64,000 nt of DNA from Methylosinus trichosporium OB3b. Its GTDB lineage: Bacteria; Pseudomonadota; Alphaproteobacteria; Rhizobiales; Beijerinckiaceae. Made by a program: the position numbers and the translations under genes. Shown here in pieces: positions 16,846 to 25,705 of the stretch. How positions within the stretch are numbered: the stretch's first letter is position 1; every line of letters begins with the position of its first letter. Below the pieces are notes generated by a model, which was not told the DNA's origin, made no database searches, and worked only from the letters and a program-made list of their open reading frames with translations. The stretch spans positions 3,000,001 through 3,064,000 of the forward strand of contig NZ_CP023737.1 in NCBI RefSeq assembly GCF_002752655.1, written 5' to 3'.

Positions 16846-17481
16846 ATGAGCACGAGCAGCGCTTTCGACCAGCCGTTCCCCGGCGGACCGTTCGGCATGG
16901 ACCGGCTGACCGCCAAGAACGCCACTCTCGCCCGCAACTGGTGGGCGGTCGCCCTGCGCGGGCTGGCGGCGATCATCTTCGGCCTCATCGCTCTCTTCAT
17001 GCCCGGCGTCACCATTCTCTCGCTGGTGCTGGTGTTCGCGGCCTTCGCCTTCGTCGACGGCGTCGCCACCATCGTCTCGGCGGCGCGCGCGGCGAGGCGT
17101 GGCGAGGCCTGGCTCTTCATCTTCCTCGCCGGCCTCGTGAAGATCGCCGCCGGCCTGTTTGCGGCCTTCTGGCCCGGCATCACGGCCTTCGTCTTCGTGC
17201 TGCTGTTCGGCGTGGAGGAGATCATCGCCGGCGGCTTGTTCCTCGGCTCGGCCTTCGACCTCAAAGAGGATCACGGCCGCTGGCTGCTCGCGCTCACCGG
17301 CATTCTCTCCATCGTGTTCGGCCTGTTCGTGGCGCTGTCGCCGGTGATCGGCGCGGTGGTGCTGGCCTGGTGGATCGGCGCCTACGCCATCGCGATCGGC
17401 ATCGTCGAGCTGATGCTGGCGTTCCGGCTGCGCTCCCGACACGTCGAGGGCCGGCCGCTCACGCCGCCGCGCGGGGCGTGA
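16846..17481 (+). CDS. HdeD-family membrane protein (DUF308)
   Basis: 211 residues with six hydrophobic segments in three pairs, e.g. NWWAVALRGLAAIIFGLIAL, then VLVFAAFAFVDGVATIVSA, FIFLAGLVKIAAGLFAAFWP and LALTGILSIVFGLFVALSP. The repeated GLxxIxxGLxAL pattern is the DUF308/HdeD signature. HdeD contributes to acid resistance in E. coli; the role here is unknown. ATG 16846 (MSTSSAFDQPF) is preferred to an in-frame ATG 69 bases upstream, because the family begins shortly before the first membrane segment. Confidence 0.85.
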   Translation: MSTSSAFDQPFPGGPFGMDRLTAKNATLARNWWAVALRGLAAIIFGLIALFMPGVTILSLVLVFAAFAFVDGVATIVSAARAARRGEAWLFIFLAGLVKIAAGLFAAFWPGITAFVFVLLFGVEEIIAGGLFLGSAFDLKEDHGRWLLALTGILSIVFGLFVALSPVIGAVVLAWWIGAYAIAIGIVELMLAFRLRSRHVEGRPLTPPRGA

Positions 17482-17513
17482 GCGATCGTTCCAGTCCACT
17501 GCCGCGTGGGCTT

Positions 17514-18818
17514 CTACATGCCGACGGCGTGGCGAAGAAAGGGGGCGCGGATCAGCCCCTCGATCTCGTCGGCGCAGCGCTCGGCGCCGCCGCCCTCCGC
17601 CGCGATCGTCTGTGCGAACCTCTTCGCGTTGCGGACGAAATGCGGTTCTTCGACGAGCCGTCGAAGCGCGCGCGCGATCTCCTCGGCGGAGGCGGTCGGC
17701 GGCAGGCGCAGCCCCAGGCGGTGATAGTCGACGCGCGCGGCGTTGTCGTTCTGGTCGCGGCCCATAGGCAGGACGAGAACCGGGACGCCGGCGGCGAGCG
17801 CGCGCAGCGTCGTGCCATGCCCGCCATGGGTGACGACGCAGGCCGCGTGAGGAAGTATGTCGTCATGCGAGGCGCCGTCCCGAATCTCGACATTGGGAGG
17901 CGCCGTCATTTCGTGACCGGCTAGCGCCTTGCCGAGCGTCACGATCCCGCGCATGGACAGAGTCGCCAGCGCGTCGAGCGTCGCTTCGAGCGCCGCCTCC
18001 TGCTTTTGATAAGTGGTGCTGAAGGAGACGAGCGCGAGCGGACGGTCGCCCGGCGCGACCGGGGTCGAGCGCGAAACCCAGCTCGGCTGCTCGAGGATCG
18101 GCCCGACATAGCGGACATGATCCGGCAGGCGCGAGACCGGAAAATCGAAGGCGCCCGAGGTGGCGAGGAGCAGGCGGTCGGCTCGGAACTGGTCGAGCGT
18201 TCGCGGCAGCGGCGAAAGGCCGAAGCGGGCGCGCGCCGCATTGATCTGCGGCAGGAAGCCGTCGAACATCTGCTCGACCATCGCGCCTGCTTCCCGGTCG
18301 CGCTGGCGCTCCGCCTCATTGGTCGCCGGCGTGAAGCCGGGGCCGAAAGGCGGATGTCCCGGCTGCGGGACGATGCTGACATTGGGCGAGAGCAGCGCCA
18401 GCGGCAGGCCGAGCGCCTCCGCCGCAATCATGCCGCCGAACAGCAGATCGGCGCCGATGACGAGGTCCGTCGGCTCCTCTCGCGCGGCGTCGACCACATC
18501 CATGGCGTAGAGCTCGGCCGGCCCGAGGAAGATCGTCCGCGCCCAGGCGCGGACGCCCGCCAGAGCGTCAGGCTGCTCCCATTCGCGCACGAAGCAGCTC
18601 GAGGCCGAGCGGTCCGGCCGGTTCGGCGCGCGCCGCCAGGCTTGGGCGCGCGCGCCGGCGCCGCGGGCCTCGGCCAAGAGGCAGTCGTCGCCGATGAAGC
18701 GCAGATCATGGCCACGCGCGGCGAGCGCGCGAATGACGGCGAGGATCGGCGGCACATTGCCGCCTCCCTCCCATCCGAGCACGAGAATGCGGGCCTTGGG
18801 GAAATCGTCATTGCGCAT
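17514..18818 (-). CDS. MGT/UGT-type glycosyltransferase (GT1 family)
   Basis: About 434 residues with a GT-B fold. The N-terminal domain starts ARILVLGWEGGGNVPPILAVIRAL. The C-terminal donor-binding motif is VVTHGGHGTTLRALAAGVPVLVLP, followed by GRDQNDNAARV, the bacterial form of the UGT PSPG box. Such enzymes transfer sugars from nucleotide donors to lipids, polyketides or xenobiotics; the acceptor is not predictable. ATG 18818 (MRNDDFP) or 18833 could be the start; the latter would overlap the preceding TetR gene, with which it forms an operon. Confidence 0.82.
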   Translation of the reverse strand: MRNDDFPKARILVLGWEGGGNVPPILAVIRALAARGHDLRFIGDDCLLAEARGAGARAQAWRRAPNRPDRSASSCFVREWEQPDALAGVRAWARTIFLGPAELYAMDVVDAAREEPTDLVIGADLLFGGMIAAEALGLPLALLSPNVSIVPQPGHPPFGPGFTPATNEAERQRDREAGAMVEQMFDGFLPQINAARARFGLSPLPRTLDQFRADRLLLATSGAFDFPVSRLPDHVRYVGPILEQPSWVSRSTPVAPGDRPLALVSFSTTYQKQEAALEATLDALATLSMRGIVTLGKALAGHEMTAPPNVEIRDGASHDDILPHAACVVTHGGHGTTLRALAAGVPVLVLPMGRDQNDNAARVDYHRLGLRLPPTASAEEIARALRRLVEEPHFVRNAKRFAQTIAAEGGGAERCADEIEGLIRAPFLRHAVGM

Positions 18819-18829
18819 GGGAAGTCCTG

Positions 18830-19420
18830 TCAAACGAGAAGCTTCGAAATCATCGCGGTGAGCAGTCGTTCGGTCTCGGGGACGTCATGCCCTTGAGTGC
18901 GGCGCAGCAGCAGCCAGCTCCAGACGTCGGTGGCGATCAGCAGCTGCGCGAGCCGGTCGCGGCGCTCCGCCTCTCCGAACGCATCGAGGCGCGCGCCGAA
19001 GGTGCTCTCGACCCAGCGCCTATGACCTCTGCGGCCGGTCTCGAGCATCGGCTCGACCTCCTCGAGCCGGCCCTCGAGCGCGAGAAAGCGGAGCACCATC
19101 GCGCCATTGCGCTCATAATCGGCGACGAGGACGGCGACGGCGTCGCGGATATCGCCGGTGGGCGCGATCGAGCGCTTGGCTTCGATCTCTCCGCTTATGC
19201 TGGTGGTGAAGGCGGAGAGGAGGCCGGTCTTGCCGCCGAAACGGCGGATGACGGTCTGTCGCGTGGTCTTGGCCTTGGCGGCGACATCGTCGAGCGAGAT
19301 CTCGTCATACCATCGCTCATGCAGCAAATTGCGAAACGCGCGCAGGATCGCCTGCGCCATGTCTTGCGACGCGGCGGCGCGGGCCGTCTGGCGATAGGGG
19401 CGTCGTCTCGGGATATTCAT
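18830..19420 (-). CDS. TetR-family transcriptional regulator
   Basis: About 196 residues. The N-terminal HTH reads ILRAFRNLLHERWYDEISLDDVAAKA, followed by TTRQTVIRRFGGKTGLLSAF, the TetR DNA-binding domain with its recognition helix. The C-terminal helical domain would bind an unknown ligand. ATG 19420 (MNIPRRRPYRQ) is chosen; the frame is open further upstream but crosses the promoter. It is directly upstream of the glycosyltransferase, which it probably controls. Tandem ATGTAA half-sites at the start codon could be its operator. Confidence 0.85.
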   Translation of the reverse strand: MNIPRRRPYRQTARAAASQDMAQAILRAFRNLLHERWYDEISLDDVAAKAKTTRQTVIRRFGGKTGLLSAFTTSISGEIEAKRSIAPTGDIRDAVAVLVADYERNGAMVLRFLALEGRLEEVEPMLETGRRGHRRWVESTFGARLDAFGEAERRDRLAQLLIATDVWSWLLLRRTQGHDVPETERLLTAMISKLLV

Positions 19421-19641
19421 GTAACTGTATGTAATGCTAATAGCGCGCATGGTCAAGCCTTTGATACGGGCGCGCAAAAGCGAAGCCGGCAAGGCGGCGG
19501 CCGTCAGAAAATATCGAGCCGAGCGAAGCAAGCCGGAGCGGCGAGGCGGCCCCTTAATATGCATCCAGGGACCCGTCCAGAAGAGCGACCCTTCGGGCGC
19601 GCTCTCCAATCAATTTGGACTGCATCGCATCGGCGAAGGCG

Positions 19642-20190
19642 TCAATCCCCTCGCGACTCGGGCGCGCGCGGCTCCAGCGGATGTCCCGCCTTTTCCCAGC
19701 CGTCCGCGCCCTCCGGATACCAGCCGACATTGGCGTAGCCGAGCGTGAGGGCGCGCTTGGCGGCGTTCCAGGACATCCAGCAATCGGCGAGGCAATAAAA
19801 GACGATCAGCCGGCTCTTGTCGCCAGCGGTCACACGCGCGAGCCCGGCGAGAAAATAGCGCAACGTCGCATCGGACAGGGCGCCGAAGCCGGTGTCCGGC
19901 AGCCAGACGCTGCCCGGAATGTCGAAGCGCGGCTTATCGCGCCACACCGCGTCCTTCGGCAGCCCCGCGGGCCTCGGCGCGCGCGGCAGCACATCGACGA
20001 AGGCGGCGGTCTTGTCGCGCCACAGCGCCAGCGCCTCGTCGGTGGAGAGCACGCGCGCTCCTCGAAGCGTCGCGGGAACGGGAGCGCGATAATCGTCGAG
20101 ACGATAGCCGGGCGGCTCGGCCGGCGTCTGCGCGGCCGCGGTCGCCGCGAAGACGAGCACGAGAGCGGCGGCGACGGCCCCGAGCTTCAT
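19642..20190 (-). CDS. PQQ-dependent catabolism-associated rhodanese-like protein (CxxCW-motif family)
   Basis: 182 residues: signal peptide ending TAAAQT, then a rhodanese-like domain with FYCLADCWMSWNAAKRA and the downstream GYANVGWYPEGADGWEKAG. As read here the pair is Cys-X3-Cys-Trp. Members of this family accompany quinoprotein alcohol dehydrogenases and may help maturation or redox handling in the periplasm. It starts within the xoxJ stop (ATGA at 20187-20190), so it belongs to the xox transcription unit. Confidence 0.82.
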   Translation of the reverse strand: MKLGAVAAALVLVFAATAAAQTPAEPPGYRLDDYRAPVPATLRGARVLSTDEALALWRDKTAAFVDVLPRAPRPAGLPKDAVWRDKPRFDIPGSVWLPDTGFGALSDATLRYFLAGLARVTAGDKSRLIVFYCLADCWMSWNAAKRALTLGYANVGWYPEGADGWEKAGHPLEPRAPESRGD

Positions 20191-21068
20191 GGCTCGACGG
20201 CGATCGGCGCGCCGGCCTCGTCGATGAGCGGCACGCCATAGTCGGCGAGCATCCTGTCGATCTCGCGCTGATTCTGCGCGATGAGCCGATTGAGCTCGCG
20301 CTTCCATTCCTGATCGGAATGACGCACGCCCATGCCGATGCGAAAGCTCATGCGCGCCCCCGGCTCCTGCGTCAGCAGCGTCTCGACGAGCCGACCATTG
20401 GATCGCTTGACATGATAGCCCGCGATCGGCCCCCAGAGAATAGCGACGTCGATGGCGCCGGCCTCGAGATCGTGGATCATATCGGCGCCGGGCGCGTCGA
20501 CGCGTGTGTCGACCACCAGCGGATAGGGCTTGACCGCGGCGAGCAGGCCGAGGCGCGCCAGCACATTGCCCGGCGGCGTGTTGGCGACGAGGCCGATGTG
20601 GCGGCCCTTCTGCGCGAGGCGGGGATCGGCCAGCGTCTTCAGACCGTCGAGATCGGCGCCGGCGCGCGTGACGATCGCATAGGAGGTCCGATAATAGGGA
20701 TTGGTGGGCTGGACGACATCGTCGCCCTGCGGCATCCCCATCACCACGTCGCAAAGATGCGCGTTCAACGTGTTGCGGATGAAGCCGGTCGCGCCGGGAT
20801 AATAGACATAAGCGAGATCCTTGCCGAGCTTGCCGGCGAGGAATTGCGCCAATTTGTTCTCGAAGCCTTCGCCGGCGCGATTGGAGAAGGGCAGATTATT
20901 GGGGTCGGCGCAGACGCGCAGCACCTTGGGGTCGATCAGCTCGATCGCGCCCTTCGCGTCGCTCGCGCCGGGACGCCCGAACGGCTCGGGCGCCTGCGCC
21001 TTCGCGGTCGCCGTCGCGAGCAGGCCCGCGACGGCGACCAGGGAGAAAGCGATCTCACGCATCGTCAT
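20187..21068 (-). CDS. xoxJ: XoxJ, periplasmic substrate-binding-like protein of the lanthanide methanol dehydrogenase system
   Basis: 293 residues with a signal peptide (MREIAFSLVAVAGLLATATA). The fold is of the ABC-transporter solute-binding type: LRVCADPNNLPFSNRAGEGFENKLAQ, then CDVVMGMPQGDD and RTSYAIVTRAG. It is the 'quinoprotein dehydrogenase-associated putative ABC substrate-binding' family. XoxJ/MxaJ are thought to help activate or mature the dehydrogenase rather than import a substrate. Lies between xoxG and the rhodanese-like gene in one operon. ATG 21062 (MREIA) is an alternative start. Confidence 0.9.
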   Translation of the reverse strand: MTMREIAFSLVAVAGLLATATAKAQAPEPFGRPGASDAKGAIELIDPKVLRVCADPNNLPFSNRAGEGFENKLAQFLAGKLGKDLAYVYYPGATGFIRNTLNAHLCDVVMGMPQGDDVVQPTNPYYRTSYAIVTRAGADLDGLKTLADPRLAQKGRHIGLVANTPPGNVLARLGLLAAVKPYPLVVDTRVDAPGADMIHDLEAGAIDVAILWGPIAGYHVKRSNGRLVETLLTQEPGARMSFRIGMGVRHSDQEWKRELNRLIAQNQREIDRMLADYGVPLIDEAGAPIAVEP

Positions 21069-21113
21069 AAGCGAATCTCCGGCCCATGCCGCCGCCGGCC
21101 GTCCGCCCTCGGC

Positions 21114-21635
21114 TCAATTGCCGCTCATGCACTTCGCTTCGGCCTCGGTGAAGGTCGCGGGCTTGGCCGCTTTCTTCTCCGGACGGCCACGGCCGACCGC
21201 CTCGGTCGAGCGGGCGCGCAGATAGATATAGAGGTCGTCGATGTAGCACATGGCGTTCTTGTTGTCGGCGAAGGCGGGCATCACGCTGTCATTGCCGGCC
21301 ACCTTGTTCTCGCGGCCGCTGACGACGATGCCGTAGAACTCGGCGTAATTGAAGTTCTTGACCGAATTCTTCAGCGCCGGCGCATAGGTCGAGCCTTCGG
21401 CGTTGGGGCCGTGGCAGACGTGGCATTCGGCATGATAACGGCGATAGCCGGAGAAGGTGTACCAATCGACCGTGCCGTCGTCCTGGACCTTGTAGGTCGG
21501 GTCGCCGTTCTTGTCGAAAAATTTGCCGTCCACTTCCTTGACCGCGGTCGGGTCTCCCGGCGGCTCGGCCCGCGCGGCAGTTCCAACGCTGATGCAGACG
21601 CTCAGGGCGAGGGCCCCGACGAGCGGCAGTCTCAT
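21114..21635 (-). CDS. xoxG: XoxG cytochrome c, electron acceptor of XoxF
   Basis: 173 residues with a signal peptide ending AARAEP and a single haem c site in ECHVCHGPNAEG; the distal methionine is probably in SVMPAFADNKN. A CYIDDLYIYLRARS helix completes the cytochrome fold. XoxG accepts electrons from lanthanide-dependent methanol dehydrogenase in the periplasm. It follows xoxF by about 95 bases, starts with ATG 21635 behind AGGATGAGG, and precedes xoxJ. Confidence 0.9.
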   Translation of the reverse strand: MRLPLVGALALSVCISVGTAARAEPPGDPTAVKEVDGKFFDKNGDPTYKVQDDGTVDWYTFSGYRRYHAECHVCHGPNAEGSTYAPALKNSVKNFNYAEFYGIVVSGRENKVAGNDSVMPAFADNKNAMCYIDDLYIYLRARSTEAVGRGRPEKKAAKPATFTEAEAKCMSGN

Positions 21636-21731
21636 TACCTCATCCTCCCGATGATTCTTCTACACAGACACGGGCGCCCGGCGACGCGCCGAGAGGCGTT
21701 TCGCCGAGCGCCAGAACGTTTTGCCGCCGCC

Positions 21732-23567
21732 TCAGTTCGCCGGAGCGATGATCGGCAGAGCGGAGTCGGGCAGAGCGAAGACCGTCAGCACGCCGCCGAG
21801 GGCGGTGTAGTCGGACAGCGCCTTATAGCCGCCGACCGCGCCCAAGCCTTCATTGCTCTTGGACAGGCCCGCCGCGAGGCCGATGCCGGCCCAGCCGCCG
21901 ACGCCGGACAGCACCGCGACATGCTGCTTGCCCTTGTGCTGATAGGTCATCACATTGCCGATGATGCCCGACGGAGTCTTGTACTTATACAGCTCCTTGC
22001 CGGTCTTCAGGTCGACGGCCTTCAGATAGCCCTCGAGCGTGCCGTAGAAGGCGATGCCGCCGGCCGTGGTGACCGCGCCGGACCACACCGAGAACTGCTC
22101 CTTGTTCGACCAGACGATCTTGCCGACGCGGGCGTCCCAGGCGATGAAATTGCCCATGTTGGTCTCGCCGGCCGGCGGGAACATCTCCAGCGTCGCGCCG
22201 ACATAGGGCTGACCCGCGGTGTAGCTGACGCGGAACGGCTCATAGTCCATGCAGACGTGGTTGGTCGGCACATAGAACAGGCCCGTGTCCGGCGAGAAGG
22301 ACGCCGGCTGCATGTCCTTGGAGCCGAGAGCCGCCGGGCAGACGCCCTTGGTGTTGACGTCCTCGCCGTTCTGCTGCGTCGAATATTTCGCGACCACCTG
22401 CGGACGGCCATAGGTCGGCGAGCTCTTGTCCATGTCGACCTTGGTCGCCCAGTTGACGGCCGGATCATACTTCTCGGCGACGAGCAGCTCGCCGGTCACG
22501 CGATCGAGCGTGTAGCCGAAGCCGTTGCGGTCGAAGTGGACGAGCGTCTTGCGAGCCTGGCCGCCGATGGTCTGGTCGGCGAGGATCGTCTCGTTGATGC
22601 CGTCATAGTCCCACTCGTCGTGGGGGGTCATCTGATAGACCCACTTCACCGTGCCCTTGTCGAGATCGCGCGCCCAGAGGGTCATGGACCAGCGATTGTC
22701 GCCCGGACGCTGAGACGGGTTCCAGGTCGACGGGTTGCCGGAGCCGTAATAGACGAGGTTCAGCTCGGGGTCATAGGAATACCAGCCCCAGGTGGTGCCG
22801 CCGCCGATCTGCCACTGGTCGCCTTCCCAGGTGTTCAGCCCCGAGTCCTTGCCGACCGGCTTGCCGAGATGGGTGGTCTTCTCGCCGTCGATCAGCGTGT
22901 CGCTGTCCGGGCCCATGGAGTAGCCGCGCCAAGCGAGCGAGCCGTCCTTGATGTTATAGGCGGTGATGCTGCCGCGCACGCCGAACTCGCCGCCGGCGAT
23001 GCCGACGAACACCTTGTCCTTGAAGACATGCGGAGCGGCGGTCGAGGTGGCGCCCTTGGAGGGATCGCCGTTCTTCACCGACCAGACCAGCTTGCCGGTC
23101 TTGGCGTCGAGGGCGACGAGCGTGGTGTCGGCCTGAGCGAGGAAGATCTTGCCGTCGCCATAGGCGAGGCCGCGGTTCACGGTGTCGCAGCACATCACCG
23201 GAACGACGCTCGGATCCTGCTTCGGCTCATACTTCCAGATGATCTTGCCGTCGTTGTTGAGATCGAGCGCATAGACGATATTGGGGAACGGCGTATGCAG
23301 ATACATCACGTCGCCGAGCACCAGCGGAGCGCCCTCGTGGCCGCGCAGCACGCCGGTGGAGAAGCTCCACACCGGGGCGAGCTTGCCGACGTTCTCGGTG
23401 GTGATCTGCTTCAGCTTGGAATAGCGGAGATTGGCGTAGTCGCCCGTCGGCGCGACCCAATCCTTCGGGTTCTTCTGGAGCTCGAGCAGCTCGTCGGCGG
23501 CGTACGCCACGCCGGCTCCGAACAGCGCGAGGATCCCTACCGAAGTCGACAACAACAGCTTTTGCAT
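21732..23567 (-). CDS. xoxF: XoxF, lanthanide-dependent PQQ methanol dehydrogenase
   Basis: Full-length (611 aa) eight-bladed propeller quinoprotein with signal peptide ([23 protein letters not shown]). The vicinal disulfide is in [12 protein letters not shown], and tryptophan-docking repeats of the propeller are present. The metal-site motif reads [11 protein letters not shown]: Asp320 is the catalytic base and Asp322 is the extra acidic ligand diagnostic for lanthanide-dependent enzymes. It oxidises methanol (and often formaldehyde) in the periplasm and passes electrons to XoxG. The length and gene order xoxF-G-J fit the XoxF5 type. Start ATG follows a near-perfect CAGGAGGAAAAG. Confidence 0.97.
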   Translation of the reverse strand: MQKLLLSTSVGILALFGAGVAYAADELLELQKNPKDWVAPTGDYANLRYSKLKQITTENVGKLAPVWSFSTGVLRGHEGAPLVLGDVMYLHTPFPNIVYALDLNNDGKIIWKYEPKQDPSVVPVMCCDTVNRGLAYGDGKIFLAQADTTLVALDAKTGKLVWSVKNGDPSKGATSTAAPHVFKDKVFVGIAGGEFGVRGSITAYNIKDGSLAWRGYSMGPDSDTLIDGEKTTHLGKPVGKDSGLNTWEGDQWQIGGGTTWGWYSYDPELNLVYYGSGNPSTWNPSQRPGDNRWSMTLWARDLDKGTVKWVYQMTPHDEWDYDGINETILADQTIGGQARKTLVHFDRNGFGYTLDRVTGELLVAEKYDPAVNWATKVDMDKSSPTYGRPQVVAKYSTQQNGEDVNTKGVCPAALGSKDMQPASFSPDTGLFYVPTNHVCMDYEPFRVSYTAGQPYVGATLEMFPPAGETNMGNFIAWDARVGKIVWSNKEQFSVWSGAVTTAGGIAFYGTLEGYLKAVDLKTGKELYKYKTPSGIIGNVMTYQHKGKQHVAVLSGVGGWAGIGLAAGLSKSNEGLGAVGGYKALSDYTALGGVLTVFALPDSALPIIAPAN

Positions 23568-23884
23568 GAGCTTTTCCTCCTGACGACATCACCGCGCGCA
23601 TGGCCCGGTCACATCGCCGTCATCGCGCCTTTTTCGAAGACGCCCATTGGCTTTGGGAAGCCGTTTCCTCGTGGCTCGCACCACTGCGACGAGGCGGAAA
23701 CGCCGCGCCCGCAGCCCCGCCGTATCTCCGTCGAGACGACCTTCGGTTCCCGGCCGAAGACCGTCTTTTGGGTTGGAAACGGCGGGATAATATGTCGCAC
23801 AGGATTGAAGCGCAATCCCCAAAAGCCATGCCGAAACTTCCTCGTTTCTTGCGGGAAACATCTAGAAAGGACGCAGACTCGACC
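23568..23884. other. Divergent promoter region between xoxF and the metallohydrolase gene
   Basis: 317 bases without a supported gene. It must hold the xoxF promoter (minus) and that of the plus-strand quinoprotein-relay gene. I could not pick a convincing -35/-10 pair on either strand. Confidence 0.4.
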
Positions 23885-24808
23885 ATGCTGCAATGCACTC
23901 GAACAGCGCTCGCCATCGCCCTCTTCTGTCTCGTTGCGCGCAGCGCCGGCGCGTTCGATTTGAACGAGGTCGCCCCGGGCGTCTTCGTCCATCAGGGACA
24001 GCTCGCCCTGATGACGCAGGAGAACTCCGGCGACATCGCCAATCTCGGCGCGATCGTCGGCGAGAAGGCGGTCGCGGTGATCGACACCGGCGGCAGCGCC
24101 GCGGAGGGTCGCGCGTTCCTCGCTGCACTGCAGCAGCGCACAACGAAGCCCCTTCGCTACGTCATCAACACCCATGTCCATCCCGATCATATTTTCGGGA
24201 ATATTGCCTTCCGCGACACGGGCGCCCTGTTCGTCGGCCATAAGAACCTGCCGCGGGCGCTGGCCGCGCGCGGCCCGCATTATCTCTCTTCTTTCCGCGC
24301 GGCGCTCGGCCCGCTGATCGACGAGGTGGCGCTCATCGCGCCGACCCTCACCGTCGACGGCGTGACGACGCTCGATCTCGGCGGCCGCAGCATCGAGCTG
24401 CGCGCCTGGCGCACGGCGCATAGCGACGCCGATCTCACCGTGCTCGACGCGGCGAGCGGCACGCTGTTCGCGGGCGATCTGCTGTTCCTGCGCCATGTGC
24501 CGGTGGTCGACGGGAGCCTCCTCGGCTTCCTCGCCGTCGTCGACGAACTGCGGCGCATCGACGCGAGGCGGGTGGTGCCGGGCCATGGGCCGGCCGTCGC
24601 TCCCTGGCCGCAGGCGCTCGACGCGCAGGCCGCCTATCTCCAACGGCTCACCCGCGATCTGCGCGCCGCCATCGCCGCGGGCGAGAGCCTCGGCGCCGCC
24701 GCGACCAGCGCGGCGCAGAGTGAGAAATCGGCCTGGAGCCTCTTCCACGACTATAATGTCCGCAACGCCACGGCGGGCTTCGCCGAGCTCGAATGGGACA
24801 GCCCTTGA
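23885..24808 (+). CDS. Quinoprotein relay system zinc metallohydrolase (MBL fold)
   Basis: 307 residues. Signal peptide (LAIALFCLVARSAGA), then a metallo-beta-lactamase fold with the zinc motif THVHPDHIFGN, AHSDADLTV, and a late PGHGPAV histidine. It matches the family that co-occurs with PQQ alcohol dehydrogenases and SoxYZ-like carriers; the substrate is unknown. ATG 23885 puts the signal peptide at the N-terminus; an in-frame ATG at 23828 is also open. It is divergent from xoxF and upstream of the SoxYZ-like gene. Confidence 0.85.
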   Translation: MLQCTRTALAIALFCLVARSAGAFDLNEVAPGVFVHQGQLALMTQENSGDIANLGAIVGEKAVAVIDTGGSAAEGRAFLAALQQRTTKPLRYVINTHVHPDHIFGNIAFRDTGALFVGHKNLPRALAARGPHYLSSFRAALGPLIDEVALIAPTLTVDGVTTLDLGGRSIELRAWRTAHSDADLTVLDAASGTLFAGDLLFLRHVPVVDGSLLGFLAVVDELRRIDARRVVPGHGPAVAPWPQALDAQAAYLQRLTRDLRAAIAAGESLGAAATSAAQSEKSAWSLFHDYNVRNATAGFAELEWDSP

Positions 24809-24856
24809 GCTCGCTCCCTATCGAGAGGTAGATTGGCGAAAACGAGGAGGAAAGAG

Positions 24857-25705
24857 ATGATCCGCCGGACCGCGAGCCTTCCGGCTCGGAAGCCTCGCAG
24901 CGGCGGCGAGCCGGAAGGCTCGCGGACCGCGCTCCGCCTCACGGCGGCCGTCATGGCCAGCCTGCTCGCCGGCGCGGCGTTCGCGCAGGCGCCCAAAATC
25001 GATCCTTGGCCCGGCCTCGTCACCGACATCTTCCACGACCGGCCGATCGCGGCGCATGAGGGCGTCGTGGCGCTGCAGGCGCCGGTGCGGGCGGAGGATG
25101 CGGCCATCGTGCCGATGACCATCACGCTCGTCGACCCCGCGGTGCGCAAGGCGACGCTCGTCATCGACGAAAATCCGATGCCCATGGCCGCGGCCTTCAC
25201 GATCGGCGAGGGCGCCGCCGTCGCCTCCATCGAGACTCGCGTGCGGGTCAATTCCTACACCAATGTGCATGTGGTCGCCGAGACCGCCGACGGAGCGCTG
25301 CATTCGGTGGTCAAATTCGTGAAGGCCTCGGGCGGCTGCTCGGCGCCGGCGATCAAGGATCAGGACGAGGCCGCCGCCAATCTCGGCAAGATGAAGTTCC
25401 GCCGTTTCTCGAGCGCCGACCCGGCCCGCCGCGAGGCGCAGATTATGATCCGCCATCCCAATAATTCCGGCCTGCAGATGGACCCGATCTCGCGCGCCTA
25501 TATCCCCGCCCATTTCATCGATCGGGTGGAGGTGCGCCAGGGCGACGCGCTGATCTTCTCGATGGAGGGCGGCATCTCGCTCTCCGAGGACCCGGCCTTC
25601 CGCTTCTCCTACAAGCCCAATGGCGCGAGGACGATCCGCGTCGAGGCGCATGACAATGAGGGCGGCGTGTTCTCCGGCGAATGGCCGGTCGACGACGCGT
25701 CATAA
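24857..25705 (+). CDS. Quinoprotein dehydrogenase-associated SoxYZ-like carrier
   Basis: 282 residues. After the signal sequence comes a fused SoxY-like domain, with the swinging-arm-type cysteine in KASGGCSAPA, followed by a SoxZ-like immunoglobulin domain (MIRHPNNSGLQMD to VFSGEWPV). The family accompanies PQQ-dependent dehydrogenases together with the MBL protein encoded upstream; an unknown carrier role in the periplasm is assumed. ATG 24857 follows a perfect AGGAGG. Directly after MIRR the coding sequence runs through a REPIN-like doublet (24867-24926), which adds about 20 Arg/Pro/Ser-rich residues before the hydrophobic core of the signal peptide (LTAAVMASLLAGAAFAQ). Confidence 0.85.
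   Translation: MIRRTASLPARKPRSGGEPEGSRTALRLTAAVMASLLAGAAFAQAPKIDPWPGLVTDIFHDRPIAAHEGVVALQAPVRAEDAAIVPMTITLVDPAVRKATLVIDENPMPMAAAFTIGEGAAVASIETRVRVNSYTNVHVVAETADGALHSVVKFVKASGGCSAPAIKDQDEAAANLGKMKFRRFSSADPARREAQIMIRHPNNSGLQMDPISRAYIPAHFIDRVEVRQGDALIFSMEGGISLSEDPAFRFSYKPNGARTIRVEAHDNEGGVFSGEWPVDDAS
24867..24926. repeat. REPIN-like inverted REP doublet inside a coding sequence
   Basis: Left REP at 24867-24888 and right REP at about 24906-24926, in inverted orientation, with the GGACCGCGAGCC head and a CCGG-type loop variant. It lies in frame within the first 25 codons of the SoxYZ-like gene; all other doublets in the window are extragenic. Confidence 0.8.

Noticed and set aside
20319..23963. 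A 1214-codon open frame on the plus strand opposite xoxF/xoxG/xoxJ
   Set aside because: It is antisense to four well-recognised genes; long open frames opposite GC-rich genes arise from third-position GC bias, and its translation is low-complexity His/Asp/Arg/Ala-rich without a domain.
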